DNA of 64,000 bases from Euborellia annulipes. Taxonomy: Eukaryota > Arthropoda > Insecta > Dermaptera > Anisolabididae. Under the pieces are notes generated by a model. That model made no database searches and was not told the DNA's origin. It saw only the letters and a program-made list of their open reading frames with translations. The stretch lies in contig JAKCPI010001563.1 of NCBI GenBank assembly GCA_023213315.1, positions 310,001-374,000 on the forward strand. Reading direction: 5' to 3'. This document shows, piece by piece, positions 44,537 to 55,319 of this stretch; positions within the stretch are counted from its first letter, which is position 1, and each line of letters starts with the position of its first letter. A program made the translations under genes and the position numbers.

Positions 44537-45450
44537 ATATTAAAACATTTAATAAATATTTATCAACTCACATATCTGAAAATTGTTTTGACATTTTAGT
44601 GTTAACTTTTATTATTTTTATTAAATTAATTTAAAAAAAAAATTTTTTTTGATTAAAAATTATTTTTTAATAAAATCAAAGAGTTAATGTTTCGAAATTG
44701 TTCAGAACGATTTTCTTAGTCGAGATTGGCACTCTTCTGATTTGCGAGATCACCTGGTCCTTCTTTATCGCTTTTTATTATGGATGGGAGGGGGGGGGGG
44801 GGGCGGTTAATCTATAATGGAACCCTATGGCACAGGTTTCCGAAAATCTTTTTCTTTATCAGAAATCTATTAGAGTTGCATGTTTTCCTAATATTTATTT
44901 ATCAATATAGGAACTTAATTATCTCGTTGTTTTTATTCATAGTGTGCCTCTGATGCCTTTTTCGTCCATTCATTTCTCAATGATATCCGGGGAGTCCCCT
45001 GCATATTTGATTCTATCAAGGTGAAAATAAAAAGAAGGAAATTCCGGGACAATTAATTGGTCAAAAACTATTTGAATACTAACGTTATTTTTATTGATCT
45101 TTTTACAGCTAAACCTTAAAAAAATTAGAAGTTCCTCAGTAGGCCTATTAGCAGGGCTCGTCATCTCCGTGCTCCGTCCCTCTGGCACTTTTTTCCTTAA
45201 GGTCCCTCATGCAGCTTGCATGTCCTTCTGGAGCGGTTAGTTTATGTTCTATAATCAGTTCTTAATCTTCATTTTTGCGTTAACTGAATTATTAAGAGTA
45301 GAATTAGTCATTCGAGCTTTTCTTCAACCCCTAATCACGGTTAACTAAAATTCCTGTCACTAGTTTTCCCATTCGACCAATCAAATCTGAAATCAACAAG
45401 TATTTTTATTCCCTACTTCTTACTCTTCCTGTTCCTGGTAGCATGTGACC
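42450..45450. other. AT-rich, mostly featureless
   Basis: A poly-T tract (42486-42510), highly AT-rich DNA to 43.95 kb, a possible terminal exon near 44.1 kb, a TA tract (44503-44530) and a G-run at 44794. No supported gene. Confidence 0.5.
44003..44235 (+). other. Possible terminal exon with poly-A signal
   Basis: After a TA microsatellite a plus-strand frame reads 'NGICGSQMTVEGVKMRLQNV' to a stop at 44199, followed by AATAAATAAATG at 44220. Protein-like but unsupported by an acceptor. On the other strand ATGCGTCAGCTAACAA with GTAAGT (44295-44276) could be a short first coding exon. Confidence 0.25.
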
Positions 45451-45462
45451 AGTGGTCATATG

Positions 45463-45988
45463 CAGGGGCGCCGGAACGAATTTGAATCAGGGGGGGGGGG
45501 GGCAAAAAATTTTTTTTAGAAAATTAAAATAATTTAATATGTTCACATAGTATAAAACAAAAACAAATCTACTATAAAGCTTTAAAAATTTTAAATAAAA
45601 TCACAATTTTAATAAAATTAAAATTTTAAAAAATTTGCTAGTGATTTTATCACAAAATCAAAAAAATTTTTAACAGTTAGGCTATATTTATACTGGGGGT
45701 TTGAAGGAAATAAATATTTTTAATTTTCTTCTTTTAATTAAATATAAAATGTTTTTAGAAATTAGAAATACAATAGGGTCTATATAAAATATTTTGGAAA
45801 AAAATGAATTTCTTACTCTTTTAATTTTTTTTTAATTTAAAAGATTTTATTTTTCAAAAGTAAAAATGTATCATTTTTAAAAATAAATGAAATAAAAGAA
45901 GAAATTTTGCCCCCCCCTGCCCCCTCCTATAGAATGCCAGGGGGGGGGGCAATGTACCCTTGCCCCCCCCCCCCAGTTCCGGCGCCTG
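45463..45988. mobile_element. hAT-type nonautonomous element, 526 bp, duplication GTCATATG
   Basis: CAGGGGCGCCGGAA at the left, TTCCGGCGCCTG at the right; octamer GTCATATG at 45455-45462 and 45989-45996. G-runs at both ends, AT-rich noncoding interior. A terminal fragment of the same family lies at 2838-2925. Confidence 0.92.
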
Positions 45989-47394
45989 GTCATATGTATT
46001 TTGAACCTCGCATTCATTTCCGAGAAAAACAAAATATCAACCAACTATCCGCTTCTAATTTTTCAATATTTCAACTTTCCTATTTTTTTAATCTTTGTTT
46101 TCCTTACTTTTTATTTTATTTTTCATCTGAGATTAAAAAAACAAATTTTTTCACATAAATATACTTCTTTATCATTTAAAAAATATAAACAATCTTGGCA
46201 TGAGAAAAACTTAATTTTTATTTTCTCAGAGCTTTGAAGTCAAAAAATTCAAATGAGAAGGAATTTTTGTTCAATTTATTTGTGCTGACCTATTAAGTCA
46301 ATATTTCATCAAAATAAAGAACTAAAATAAATAAATAAAAATTAAAGTTTTTTTTAGAGAGAATGAATTGTATAAACTGAACCGCCGGTCTTATATATCA
46401 TATATATATATATATATATATACAATTTGTTGATATGATAGATGTAAAATATCTGGAGATTCCAATGCACGACTCACTTTCAAAGCAAAATTAATAATTT
46501 TTCACAATCGCAAAAATATTTATTAGGATAATTACCAAGACTTTAGTCAGAAAATATTTTCGGGAGAGGCGAGAGTTGGAGAATCCACCCCCACCCCCCT
46601 CCCAAAAAAAATGAATAAATTTTTAAAGAAATTAACTATGTAGAGCTTTGTTTGAAATTGGAATTTTTTCAAACAACGTCCAAAATATTCCACAGATATT
46701 TCGATTCACATTTCATTGAACATATCGATGCGAGGTAGGAGAACAGACGTGGGCTTTGTCCCAATTTAAAATATAAATATATATTATAGAAGAATATGTA
46801 TAAGAATCGGGGTGCAGTGGTCAATTTGACTATTTTACATTTGAGACAAACCTCCGTTATCGAATCCATACTAATGATGATTTATGTAATGTGAATCAAA
46901 ATATCTGCTAAATTGAGCGCATGAAAGGTCTGCGATCTTTGCAAAAGTATAAGTATTGTATAAACTATAAAATTGGAAATGATTAAAATGAAGAGAAGAC
47001 GGGCGGGTGGTCTCCCTCTCCTGCCAAATAAAAGGGGGGGGGGGACAAATTCGAGCTTGGCGGAGGTAACCACCCCTGAAATAAAATCAGACAATCCACG
47101 AGTGAAATTTAAACTTCACCTGTTGAATGTCATCTCTGAAAATTGGATCTTTCTTAAACCTTAAAGTATCCTTAAGCCCTGAGGAATAACTAACTGTATT
47201 AAACCTCTACTACTTACTTATCTTACTATCTTACTACTCTTACTAATCCTAGGTTAGTAACACTCGATATTATATAATTTCGGGTTTAAAATTTCAGCTA
47301 ATTATCTAATAATGAATTTTTGGGAGGTATGTTCAATGAATTCCCTAAACATTAATCTTGTTTGTTATTTCAAATAGCGTGTGAGGCTCGTGGA

Positions 47395-47717
47395 GACTCG
47401 AACCAAGCACTTTGCGTCATTCTTCTGCGCATCTTTTCCATCCCCACCATCCCCTAGTATAAACTTGAATGCATTCTTAATGAAACGCGCGAAATGAATT
47501 GGGGCTTAAGGAATTTCGATTGGATGTTAATCATACTGATGAGCTTGTGATTGGTCGACTGTCGTAGGCAAGTGGACAGAGCAGCGCCAGCGCCAACGCT
47601 AATCGTCGCCGCCCGCAGCAGGTATCTCTCTTGGACATCGTCGTTGACGCAGTCGTCGCCCGCCACTCTCGCTGCACTGGCTCCCGTCGCATTACTTCTC
47701 TATACCAACTCCTATTC
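47395..47717 (+). promoter_or_regulatory. Promoter-like region and noncoding first exon
   Basis: A CpG-rich block (GCAGCGCCAGCGCCAACGC, CGTCGCCGCCCGCAGC) preceded by two inverted CCAAT boxes (GATTGG at 47519 and 47549) and ending at a strong donor GTGAGT (47718). Consistent with a plus-strand 5' UTR exon. The overlapping minus-strand open frame of 70 codons looks fortuitous. Confidence 0.4.
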
Positions 47718-47856
47718 GTGAGTACTCACATAGAATTTTTTTAATTAATTTTAAACTACCTCTCTACCTAATAGATATGATTTCACAACAGAATTGTTTT
47801 AATAATTATTAGAGTATTGTTTAAGGTGAAATGTTAAATATAACTGGTTTTTATTC

Positions 47857-47880
47857 AACGTTTCGAGTTTCCTTCTTCAG
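47857..47880 (-). ncRNA. Minimal hammerhead-like core
   Basis: On the minus strand: CTGAAGA, A, GGAAACTC, GAAACGTT, then GAATAAAAACC. Stem II is only about 2-3 bp and stem I is poor, so a decayed copy. Confidence 0.4.
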
Positions 47881-47966
47881 GGCCAAATTTAATTTTCTTG
47901 AAGAAGGCACATAAAATTTTTTGCAATCATACTAGCCAATTTTTAATAAATTTAAATATATAACCA

Positions 47967-48139
47967 CAGGGCCGTAGCCAGTGAATTTTCAGAGGGGTGA
48001 GTGGCACGGACGACCCGGCTGATTGGTCCGCAAGTGTTTAAATTTGAGGGAATATAAATATTATTTATAATTTCTATATATTTATCTATTATATTTTTTT
48101 AGAGCGTGATAGGGGTTCGAACCCTCTGACTACGGCTTG
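47967..48139. mobile_element. hAT-like MITE
   Basis: CAGGGCCGTAGCCAG at the left against CTGACTACGGCTTG at the right; flanking octamers agree at 6 of 8 positions. Short and noncoding. Confidence 0.6.
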
Positions 48140-48700
48140 TTTAGCCAAAACTTATTCAAAGATTTCTTGATTTCTACAATATGGCTTAGGAAATGAGGAG
48201 GGAGGGACTTGGAGACCTCAAGCTCCTCCCGCCCCTATTGAACCTCAATAACTATGAATTAAAAATTTTAAATCAATTTACCTTTCCATAATTTTTGAAT
48301 TTCTACGACATTAAATGGAAAATGACTTTAGCTATGAGTAAAACTTAAAAGGAAAATAGGCTGGCTAATTAAAAATTTCTTATATATCACCCTTCAGGTG
48401 TCATACAAAGGTAAAAAGATAAGCCACATTCTCATTATTCTTTCTTTAGCAATCATTATAATTAAAATAGTATATATATACAGAGAAGCATACAAAAGGC
48501 CTCCAGCACAAATCCCCATTGTCATTTCAAAATTGAAAATTCAACATTCTTTTAAATAATGTTTTCAACTTCAGCTCTAGGCCTGTGGCTAGAAGTTCGA
48601 TGACTAGCTGGAAAGCACTTCCAAATTATTATGCGTAACGAAAAAAGTAAACAAACCTTAAAGACCCGCAATCAAAAACGCCGGTCAAAATGCCGTAATT

Positions 48701-48917
48701 CAGTGATTCCCAAATTAGAACCGCGAAGCGCCGTGAAAAAAATCCAAGACCAGAAGACCAAAGTTTTGACTTTAACAAGCAGTGGCGATTTGGGGGGGGG
48801 GGGGGGGGGGCCCCCCCGTTTTTTAATTTTTAATAAAAAAAAAAAAAAAAAAAAAAAATAAAAAAACCCAAAGATATCAAGGATCCTGGGAATCAAAAAA
48901 GTTTGGAAACCACTCAG
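48701..48917. mobile_element. hAT-like element with poly-G/C and poly-A core
   Basis: CAGTGATTCCCAAATTAG at the left and GTTTGGAAACCACTC at the right resemble hAT ends of the CAGTGGTTCCCAAAC type. It contains a second terminus-like AGTGGCGATTTGGGG, a G19-C7 run, and a long poly-A. Target duplication is not clear. Confidence 0.5.
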
Positions 48918-48919
48918 CT

Positions 48920-50590
48920 AAATTTATCATGTAAAGTATATTTAATACCCAAAATTGTTCTAAATACATTTTAATAATTTTTACAAAAAAAAAAAAATAT
49001 TTTTCTTTTACCCTTTTTATAAAAGATTATCGGCTATACAATTTTTAAGTAAAAATTGTTGAAGATAATATTGAGAGCAATTGCAGGAATTAATATTATT
49101 TTGCTAAATTTATTAGTTAAGGAATGCAAATTGATTTCTAATGAAGTAACAATTTACCATTTTTTCGGGGGCATTTTTTCTAGTCTTATAGATCTATAGA
49201 TATAATGGCGTATCCAGGTGGGGCAACAAAAAAATTTATTTGTAAAACAACCAGAGATCCAGGAAAACTCCCCCCCCCCTAGAGGACCCCTCCCCCTCCC
49301 CCGCTATGGCTCCATTTAATTAGATGCCTTATTATTCAGGATGGTGCCATCAATCTTTTTTTTGCCATGAAGCGAGGGGCGTTTTGTTGAAGATTGCGAG
49401 CGAAACCTTTGAGATAGGAACAAATAATTTTTATAAATTTTTTACTTTAGATAATATCTTAATTTTTAATTTAAAATTTAAGAAAAATCGATATCTCGAT
49501 TCGATATCTCGCAAACGGGGATTCGCCCCCCCCCCCCCCCCCCTAGATCCCCCACCTCATTGTGTAATTTTTTCGAAATGAGTCCGTTCTCTTCTTGGGT
49601 TTCTCCTTTGAGCTAATTAATTAATTTTAATTATTTAAAAGATAATTAAAAAAGATAAATTAAATCTTATTTATTTAACAGATAAATAAATTTGATTTTA
49701 TTTATTTAGAATAACTAAATTTTTAGAATTTTTTTATTTCTAGGCCCCTTTGATGAGTTTTTCACTAGATATATACATGCGTTAAAAATTATTTTACAAT
49801 TAATCATATATATTAATATTAAATTTGAATTTTTGTCATTTATATAGATATAGATACAATTTCATCTAAGTGTTTATTTTTTTCTTTCGTTTACCTTTTC
49901 ATTAGCTCTGTTAAAGATTAAGTAATAGAAGTCTCTCAAAGAATTTTTTTAATTAAATATTTATTGTTCGTCTACATTATTGAAAAGGATAAGTTTCTCT
50001 ACCTTTTTGCTCCTTATTACAAAATGAATCCTACAATCATGGGCGTCCGTGGGAGAGGGGAGCAGGGGGCATGAGGGGGCGCTGCCCCCTCCCCCTCTAA
50101 AATCAGAGCAAATTTAAACTGCTGTTCGTTTAGAATACAACCCTAGCAGGGCCGTTGAATGAAATTTTTTCCTGCCCTGGTCAAAAGAAATTTTACAAAT
50201 CTCACGAAATTTTAGAGTAATTATCAAGATGAACCGTTGTCAAGGTCGAAAATCATAAACATTAGTAAGAAACTCATATAAACAAGGGAAAAAAATAATT
50301 ACTTCTCTCAAATCAATCAAGTCACTGTGACTAGAAAATTTTTTTCTATCAAATTATTACTTTTTAATATAAATTTAAAAAATTTTGAGAAAAATAAAAA
50401 AATTAAGATAATAATAATTTTAGACAATACTAATTGCAGGAAGAGCAAGTAGCTAATATCCAAAGATTATTGAACTAGACTTGGTCTAATGATCTGATGT
50501 TTACCAACAATTTGGCAATTAGCTCTATTTTATGTTTGCAAAATTTCAATAATTATTTTCAGAGTTAAAAATTAACATCATCCTAAAAGC
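48920..50590. other. AT-rich with solo hAT-like ends
   Basis: C-runs and GGCGTATCCAGG / GGGCGTCCGTGGGA-type hAT-like termini near 49205, 49520 and 50042, otherwise AT-rich. It may be intronic to the minus-strand gene whose exons lie at 50599-50743. Confidence 0.45.
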
Positions 50591-50598
50591 TAACTTAC

Positions 50599-50676
50599 TT
50601 TTGGTCTTGGGTGACTTTCGTCCCCCATTTCGTGACAGGCCCGGATTCTATCCCGCGTCTCGCTTAGATACCTGCT
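50599..50676 (-). CDS. Candidate internal exon of an unidentified minus-strand gene
   Basis: Acceptor TATTTTCCAG and donor AAAGTAAGT enclose 78 bases open in only one frame. It encodes 26 residues running 'SRYLSETRDRIRACHEMGD' then 'ESHPRPK', phase 0 at the 3' end. The other two frames are stopped. The charged, Cys/His-containing sequence looks like real coding DNA but I do not recognise it. Confidence 0.6.
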
Positions 50677-50724
50677 CTGGAAAATATCCCGGAATTACCA
50701 ATTCGTTTATTTGTGTTAACTCAC

Positions 50725-50743
50725 CATGACTGGAGTTATTAAT
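50725..50743 (-). CDS. Candidate 19-nt microexon preceding 50599-50676
   Basis: Between acceptor CACCTATACAG and donor GGTGAGT. Joined in phase to the next exon it reads 'LITPVM' before 'SRYLSE'. The intron between (50677-50724) is only 48 bases. The acceptor could lie further upstream because the frame stays open for some 20 codons. Confidence 0.45.
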
Positions 50744-50983
50744 CTGTATAGGTGTTTGGGTCGGGAAATCGGTGAAATGTATTAAAAGTTATTTAAAAAC
50801 TCATTGAGAAAATTCCTGGCGTGCCCTGACCTACACATCTATGCAATAATCGTTTATTATCTAAATGAATAAATTTATTTATTTAAGGATTATTTTTGGT
50901 CAGCATTGCAGATAAAATAATCAAACTAATTTCTCAAGAAATTAAAAATGTATTTAATAGCTAATATTATTTCCAAGCTAAGA

Positions 50984-51471
50984 ACCGGTTGCTTCACTTC
51001 TAGTCAACTAGCAAACTTATCCGACCCATGGCAAACCATCGATATACGTAGTAAACAAGAACACGCTTAACCTTCGAGTTAAAAAATGAGTTTTTCACAT
51101 ATAATTAGGTATCTGAGATATAAGGAAAGTTTTATGAATTTATCAACTTAATAAAGATATAATTTTTAAAAATTATAAAAAATCTAAATTAATTAAAATA
51201 AATATTAAAAATAAAATAGTTTTTCGAGGGGGGGGATTAAAATAGTTAAAGCTAATTAATTTTTTAACAAAAATTTAAAAATTTTTAAAAAATAAACAAG
51301 TCTTGTGTTCCTAATTTCACCCTTTAGTTAAGCCTTATAGAGAACTTTGTGTCTTAGCTAGTTAACCATGATCTGGAATCTTATTTAATCATATGATTAG
51401 CTTAACTAGGACTGAAAAGACTCTCGGAAGTCATAGTCAACTAGTTAATTAGATGTGAGGCAACCAGCCCT
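50984..51471 (+). mobile_element. Nonautonomous TIR element, complete copy
   Basis: The left end CCGGTTGCTTCACTTCTAG and the right end GATGTGAGGCAACCAG are imperfect inverted repeats of about 25 bp, each containing the TAGTCAACTAG palindrome. Interior AT-rich, noncoding, with a small G-run insertion at 51230-51236. Second copy at 257-607. Superfamily not assigned. Confidence 0.7.
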
Positions 51472-51559
51472 AAAAGGGCTAAAATATTTTCAAAACAGAA
51501 ATAAATAATTAATGTAAAAAAAAAAAACAAAAAACAAAAAAAAAACAGGAGAGTCAAAT

Positions 51560-51745
51560 AATAAGCCATCGTTTATAAAACAAGAAATCGCAACGTTTCG
51601 GGCCAATTTTATTGTCCAATCATCAGTTTTTCAAAATTGACGATACAGTCCCACACCGCACAAGCAATCTGACCCGAAACGTCTCGACTTCTTCCTTTTA
51701 TAAACGGAGGCTTCATTTGTTGGCTGCTCCTGCTTCCTTACCTTT
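51560..51745. mobile_element. Degraded inverted-repeat hammerhead-like element
   Basis: Minus-strand core at 51626-51592 (CTGATGA, T, TGGACAAT...ATTGGCCC, GAAACGTT). The right arm keeps only GACCCGAAACGTCTCG (51671-51686) and the family end GGAGGCTTCATTTGTTGGCTGC. The right-arm CTGANGA box is lost. Confidence 0.65.
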
Positions 51746-52442
51746 ACGAGGATTAAACAATTAATTAATTAAACTTGAATTTTCAAAATTATATATTTTC
51801 GTTTCTCAATATATATGTTATGAATTTTTTTATAAACAACCCACTTAATAGTCATTTAAAAAATGAATTGAATTGGAAAAGAGATTATTTGCGAACTAAA
51901 AAAAGCCGATATTTTATTATAAAGAAAAGACGCCTTTCTTTAGACCCCTGGGCCACCATTGAAGCCTGGCTGATTAGCTGGTTGCCTATTTTTAATTCAT
52001 TGACTATATAAATTCCACATTTAATTAAATGTTTTATCCAAAAACATCTTTAAATTTATTTCATCACTATATATCAATATATTTAAGAAAAGCAAAGTCG
52101 GCTTGAGTAGGAATGGTGCCTCTTTCAATTGCCACTCGGTAGAACTTCTTGCTTGTTCAATGAAGTCTTTTTGAAAGACTTCTCGTAGTCGGACTCTCAA
52201 TTGAAATGTTGCTAATCATATAGGAATAGTTGTGGCATTTTATAAACAAAACAAACGAGTCAGGAGATTGAACTCGAGATCTTTTTCGTTTTTGTCTTTA
52301 GTTTTTCATATACCAGGGTACAAGCAAGCTGTGATCTCTTCGAGCGACCGATAAGTTTTTTTTTTTATCAACACGAAGAAACAGTGTTCCAGAATTTTAG
52401 ATCGCGAAAAAAAAAACTTTGTTGACCTTCTTTAATTGTCAG

Positions 52443-52665
52443 GCCTCCTGTAACAAGCTAATTGTGCCTCAGGAGAATAATTTTATAATAAAATGCTCCC
52501 CTTATAAAGGGCGAACACAAAGCTCAGCTGCAAAAAATTATTGTGTATTTACTAAAGAAGTGAAACTTATACGCAATATTTACTTCACAATAGAAATTGG
52601 TATTAACTGTAGTATAAATGTATTGAATCTAGCCACGTTGATAGCCGCCTTTTTCTTGTTCCCTG
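52443..52665 (+). CDS. Candidate exon of an unidentified plus-strand gene
   Basis: Acceptor CTTTAATTGTCAG at 52442 and donor TGGTGAGA at 52666. One frame is open throughout: 74 codons beginning 'ASCNKLIVPQENN' and including 'CSPYKGRTQSSAAKNYCVF', leaving in phase 1. Four cysteines suggest a secreted or extracellular segment. Unrecognised; it could also be a chance open stretch. Confidence 0.4.
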
Positions 52666-53158
52666 GTGAGAATCACTCAAAATTGCTGCTCCTCCATTTG
52701 CTCAACTGAATGGATGGCGTTTAGGGCATTTGCGCAAAGAGCTTACGCTTACAAATTTTAATTCTTTTATTGTAACTCTGATTCGGGGTCGACATTGAAA
52801 ATTACAATGAGTTAGGGATTTTCACCTTCTGACGTTTTCTTATCAGCAATCAGCAGAGTGAAATAATACAAATTAGTATGAATAATAATAATTATATTGC
52901 CGTATACATAATCATAGTTTCCGTGATAATAAATTTAATATTCGATATTGTTAAATCAAAAACACATAACTCTCTAAATTATTCATACTTTTTTTTAAAT
53001 AAAAGCTTAAATAATAAAAAAATGAATGAATTCTTGCATTCATTCTTTAACATTTAATTTCTCTTATTCCATTAACCCCCCCCCCTCTAAAGAAATTATT
53101 TTAATTAATTAATTTTTTTTAGGCTTTTAGGGGAATTTTATTTACTTGAACATTAACA

Positions 53159-53190
53159 ACGTTTTGATCCTATATGGGAATTATCATCAG
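53159..53190 (-). ncRNA. Degenerate hammerhead-like core
   Basis: On the minus strand: CTGATGA, T, AATTCCCATATAGGATC, AAAACGTT (GAAA changed to AAAA). Stem I AATAAGC/GTTAATG keeps four or five pairs. Confidence 0.35.
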
Positions 53191-53289
53191 GCTTATTTTT
53201 CGATCAAAAAATTAGGTGTTGGCTGTGTCTTCTACACAGCCGGTGGCTTTTTAACGTGACAACGTCTTTTTGCTTGATTTCAAAAATTT

Positions 53290-54070
53290 TTTTTTCTCTT
53301 ACCTATATTGAAATATAAAGAGAGAAAGTATTGTTTTTATTTTTTTTTTTACTAGTAGTTTGTTTTCATAAATAAACATGTTCAAACATTTTCATTGAAA
53401 CAATATATGACAGGTGTGGCTTTTTTTTATCCATTAAGAGCGACTTATGCTTAAAAGTGAGGTTTTTCGAGAAAAAACTAATTTTGGAGTTAATTACTCG
53501 GGATTTTTTATTTATTCTATTAGAGGTTATCTTTCTGCACCAAATGACATCTCATTTAATCAGATCTGATTAGCCGTTCGGAATCTACAGGGGTTTAAAA
53601 TTTCAAATTAGAATTTACCGCAGCGCGGTAAAATAAAATCATAGGAAAAAATAAATGGTGAAATCTTTAGCTGAAAACTCATTCTTTCTAACCGTATATT
53701 CCCCATAATTATACCTCTTAAGACAGAGGAGTTATTCAAGCTGATAAACTTTTTCGTGCATGCCCCTCTAACATGATTTGTAAGACGTTGTCACGTCAAA
53801 ATATATATTTGTTTCTGATGCATCGAGTTTTCTCTCAGGCATCTAAAGCCAAGGGATAAACTTTTTTTTGATTCAACATATGATCTAAACGTTGCTACTA
53901 CATATTTTTGAGTCAAACATTTTTTACTTTCTCACTTAAGAAGTCGAAATTTCGATAATTCTCGACGTTTTAGAACTCCTAGTCCAAAAGAACTATTTTT
54001 GAATTATGGTGTGTGTGTGTGTGTGTGAGTGTGTGGTCACGATTACTTAAGGATGAGAAATGTTGTTTCG
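53290..54070 (+). repeat. Old fragments of the hairpin-ended repeat family
   Basis: A lone terminal hairpin at 53296-53332 (TTTCTCTTACCTATATTGAA then ATATAAAGAGAGAAAGTATT) and a diverged copy at 53925-54070 with GTCGAAATTTCGATAATTCT, TAGTCCAAAAGAACTATT and a (GT)n tract at 54010-54027. The sequence between is AT-rich and featureless. Confidence 0.5.
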
Positions 54071-54883
54071 ACTCCTATGCTGTCTGTCATAAGCCGCCTA
54101 TCCCTAAAATAAAGTTTTTTTTTTCTATTTTGATGAATTTAATTAAACTTTGTTGACGACTTGAAATTTTCTTTTTTATATAACTTAAATTTTATGTGAC
54201 AATTAAAAGCTTTTTCTTTTTCCCACAAGAATTCAAGATTAAAAAAATTATAAATAGATATGTCGCCTTGAAATTTGTCAAATGATTCATTGAAGTAATT
54301 CGTTAAAATTTAAAACAAAAAAATAATAAATTTTCAGCTCAAAAGGGTCAGTGTTTTTATAATATCTGATTCTACATAATTCTTATAGAATTTTCAAACT
54401 CTTGAGGTCTCGCTGCATATTCTAAGGGTCAAATTACAAAAAAAATTTATAGGGACGGGGTTTAAGTTCATTTTTGATAATATTCTAATCCGATCGTTCG
54501 TGAATAAATAAAATAAAATAAAATAAAAATTTTACTCCTGTTATAGAGGATTTTATGCAAACCTGAAATAAATTATTGTAATATCTAAGTGCCTTTTTCA
54601 CAGTTTTGAGATAATGATGTTTTTTTCCTCGAGAACAACAAAATACAAATTATACAAGTTATATCTTTATTAAATCTCATTTCATTTTAGAGTTTTTTGG
54701 TTTTTAAATCTTAAAATGAAAACCGATCAATGTCCACAGATTCAAATGGAAAGTGCCACGGGGTTAACAATGTTCTTAACATAGTATAGACTACTAAGTG
54801 CCAAAAATGCTTTTATAATAAAAGAGGGTTTGTTTTGAATTATTAAACAAATGTGTTGTGCTGCTTTTTCTATAAGAGCCCTT

Positions 54884-55075
54884 GGCCTATGGCCCAGGGG
54901 TAGAGCATTGGCTTCTGATACCAGAGGTCAAGGGTTCGCATCCCGTCCCAGGCGACAAAATTTATTTCGATTGAATTGACTACCAATCAATTGAAATAAA
55001 TAGGGACGGGGTCTTAATGGCCTCCGATGCCGAAAAAGACCTTAAAACGAATTAAAAATAATAATATTAATTGGT
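54884..55075 (+). mobile_element. SINE with tRNA-Gln-like head
   Basis: TGGCCCAGGGGTAGAGCA (box A), an anticodon arm with CTG in the anticodon place, and AGGGTTCGCATCCC (box B). The body contains the hairpin ATTTATTTCGATTG...CAATTGAAATAAAT and ends CCGATGCCGAAAAAGACCT then an A-rich tail. Acceptor-stem and anticodon-stem mismatches argue against a working tRNA gene. Confidence 0.7.
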
Positions 55076-55319
55076 TATTATTGGTAAAAACACAAGCAAG
55101 CACACGGCACTTGGATCATAATTCACAAATTGCTTTAGGGCACATACAGGTCACGCATTTTGGGGGCTATGGTCTGATCTACTACACACAGGTTTGGGGC
55201 TCAGATCAGAATATACTTCAAGTGCTTGGCCCAGAGATCATAGCTCAGGTTATAGCTCGAAACTTGAAAAAATGGCACTTAGATCAAAATTTACTTCATA
55301 AATAAGAATTGATCCAAAA

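Noticed and set aside
44970..45188. Minus-strand 72-codon frame ending 'DRIKYAGDSPDIIEK'
   Set aside because: Some protein-like residues, but no acceptor, start or neighbouring exon could be justified.
54884..54956. A functional tRNA gene
   Set aside because: Box A and box B are good but the acceptor and anticodon stems mismatch and a SINE body follows.
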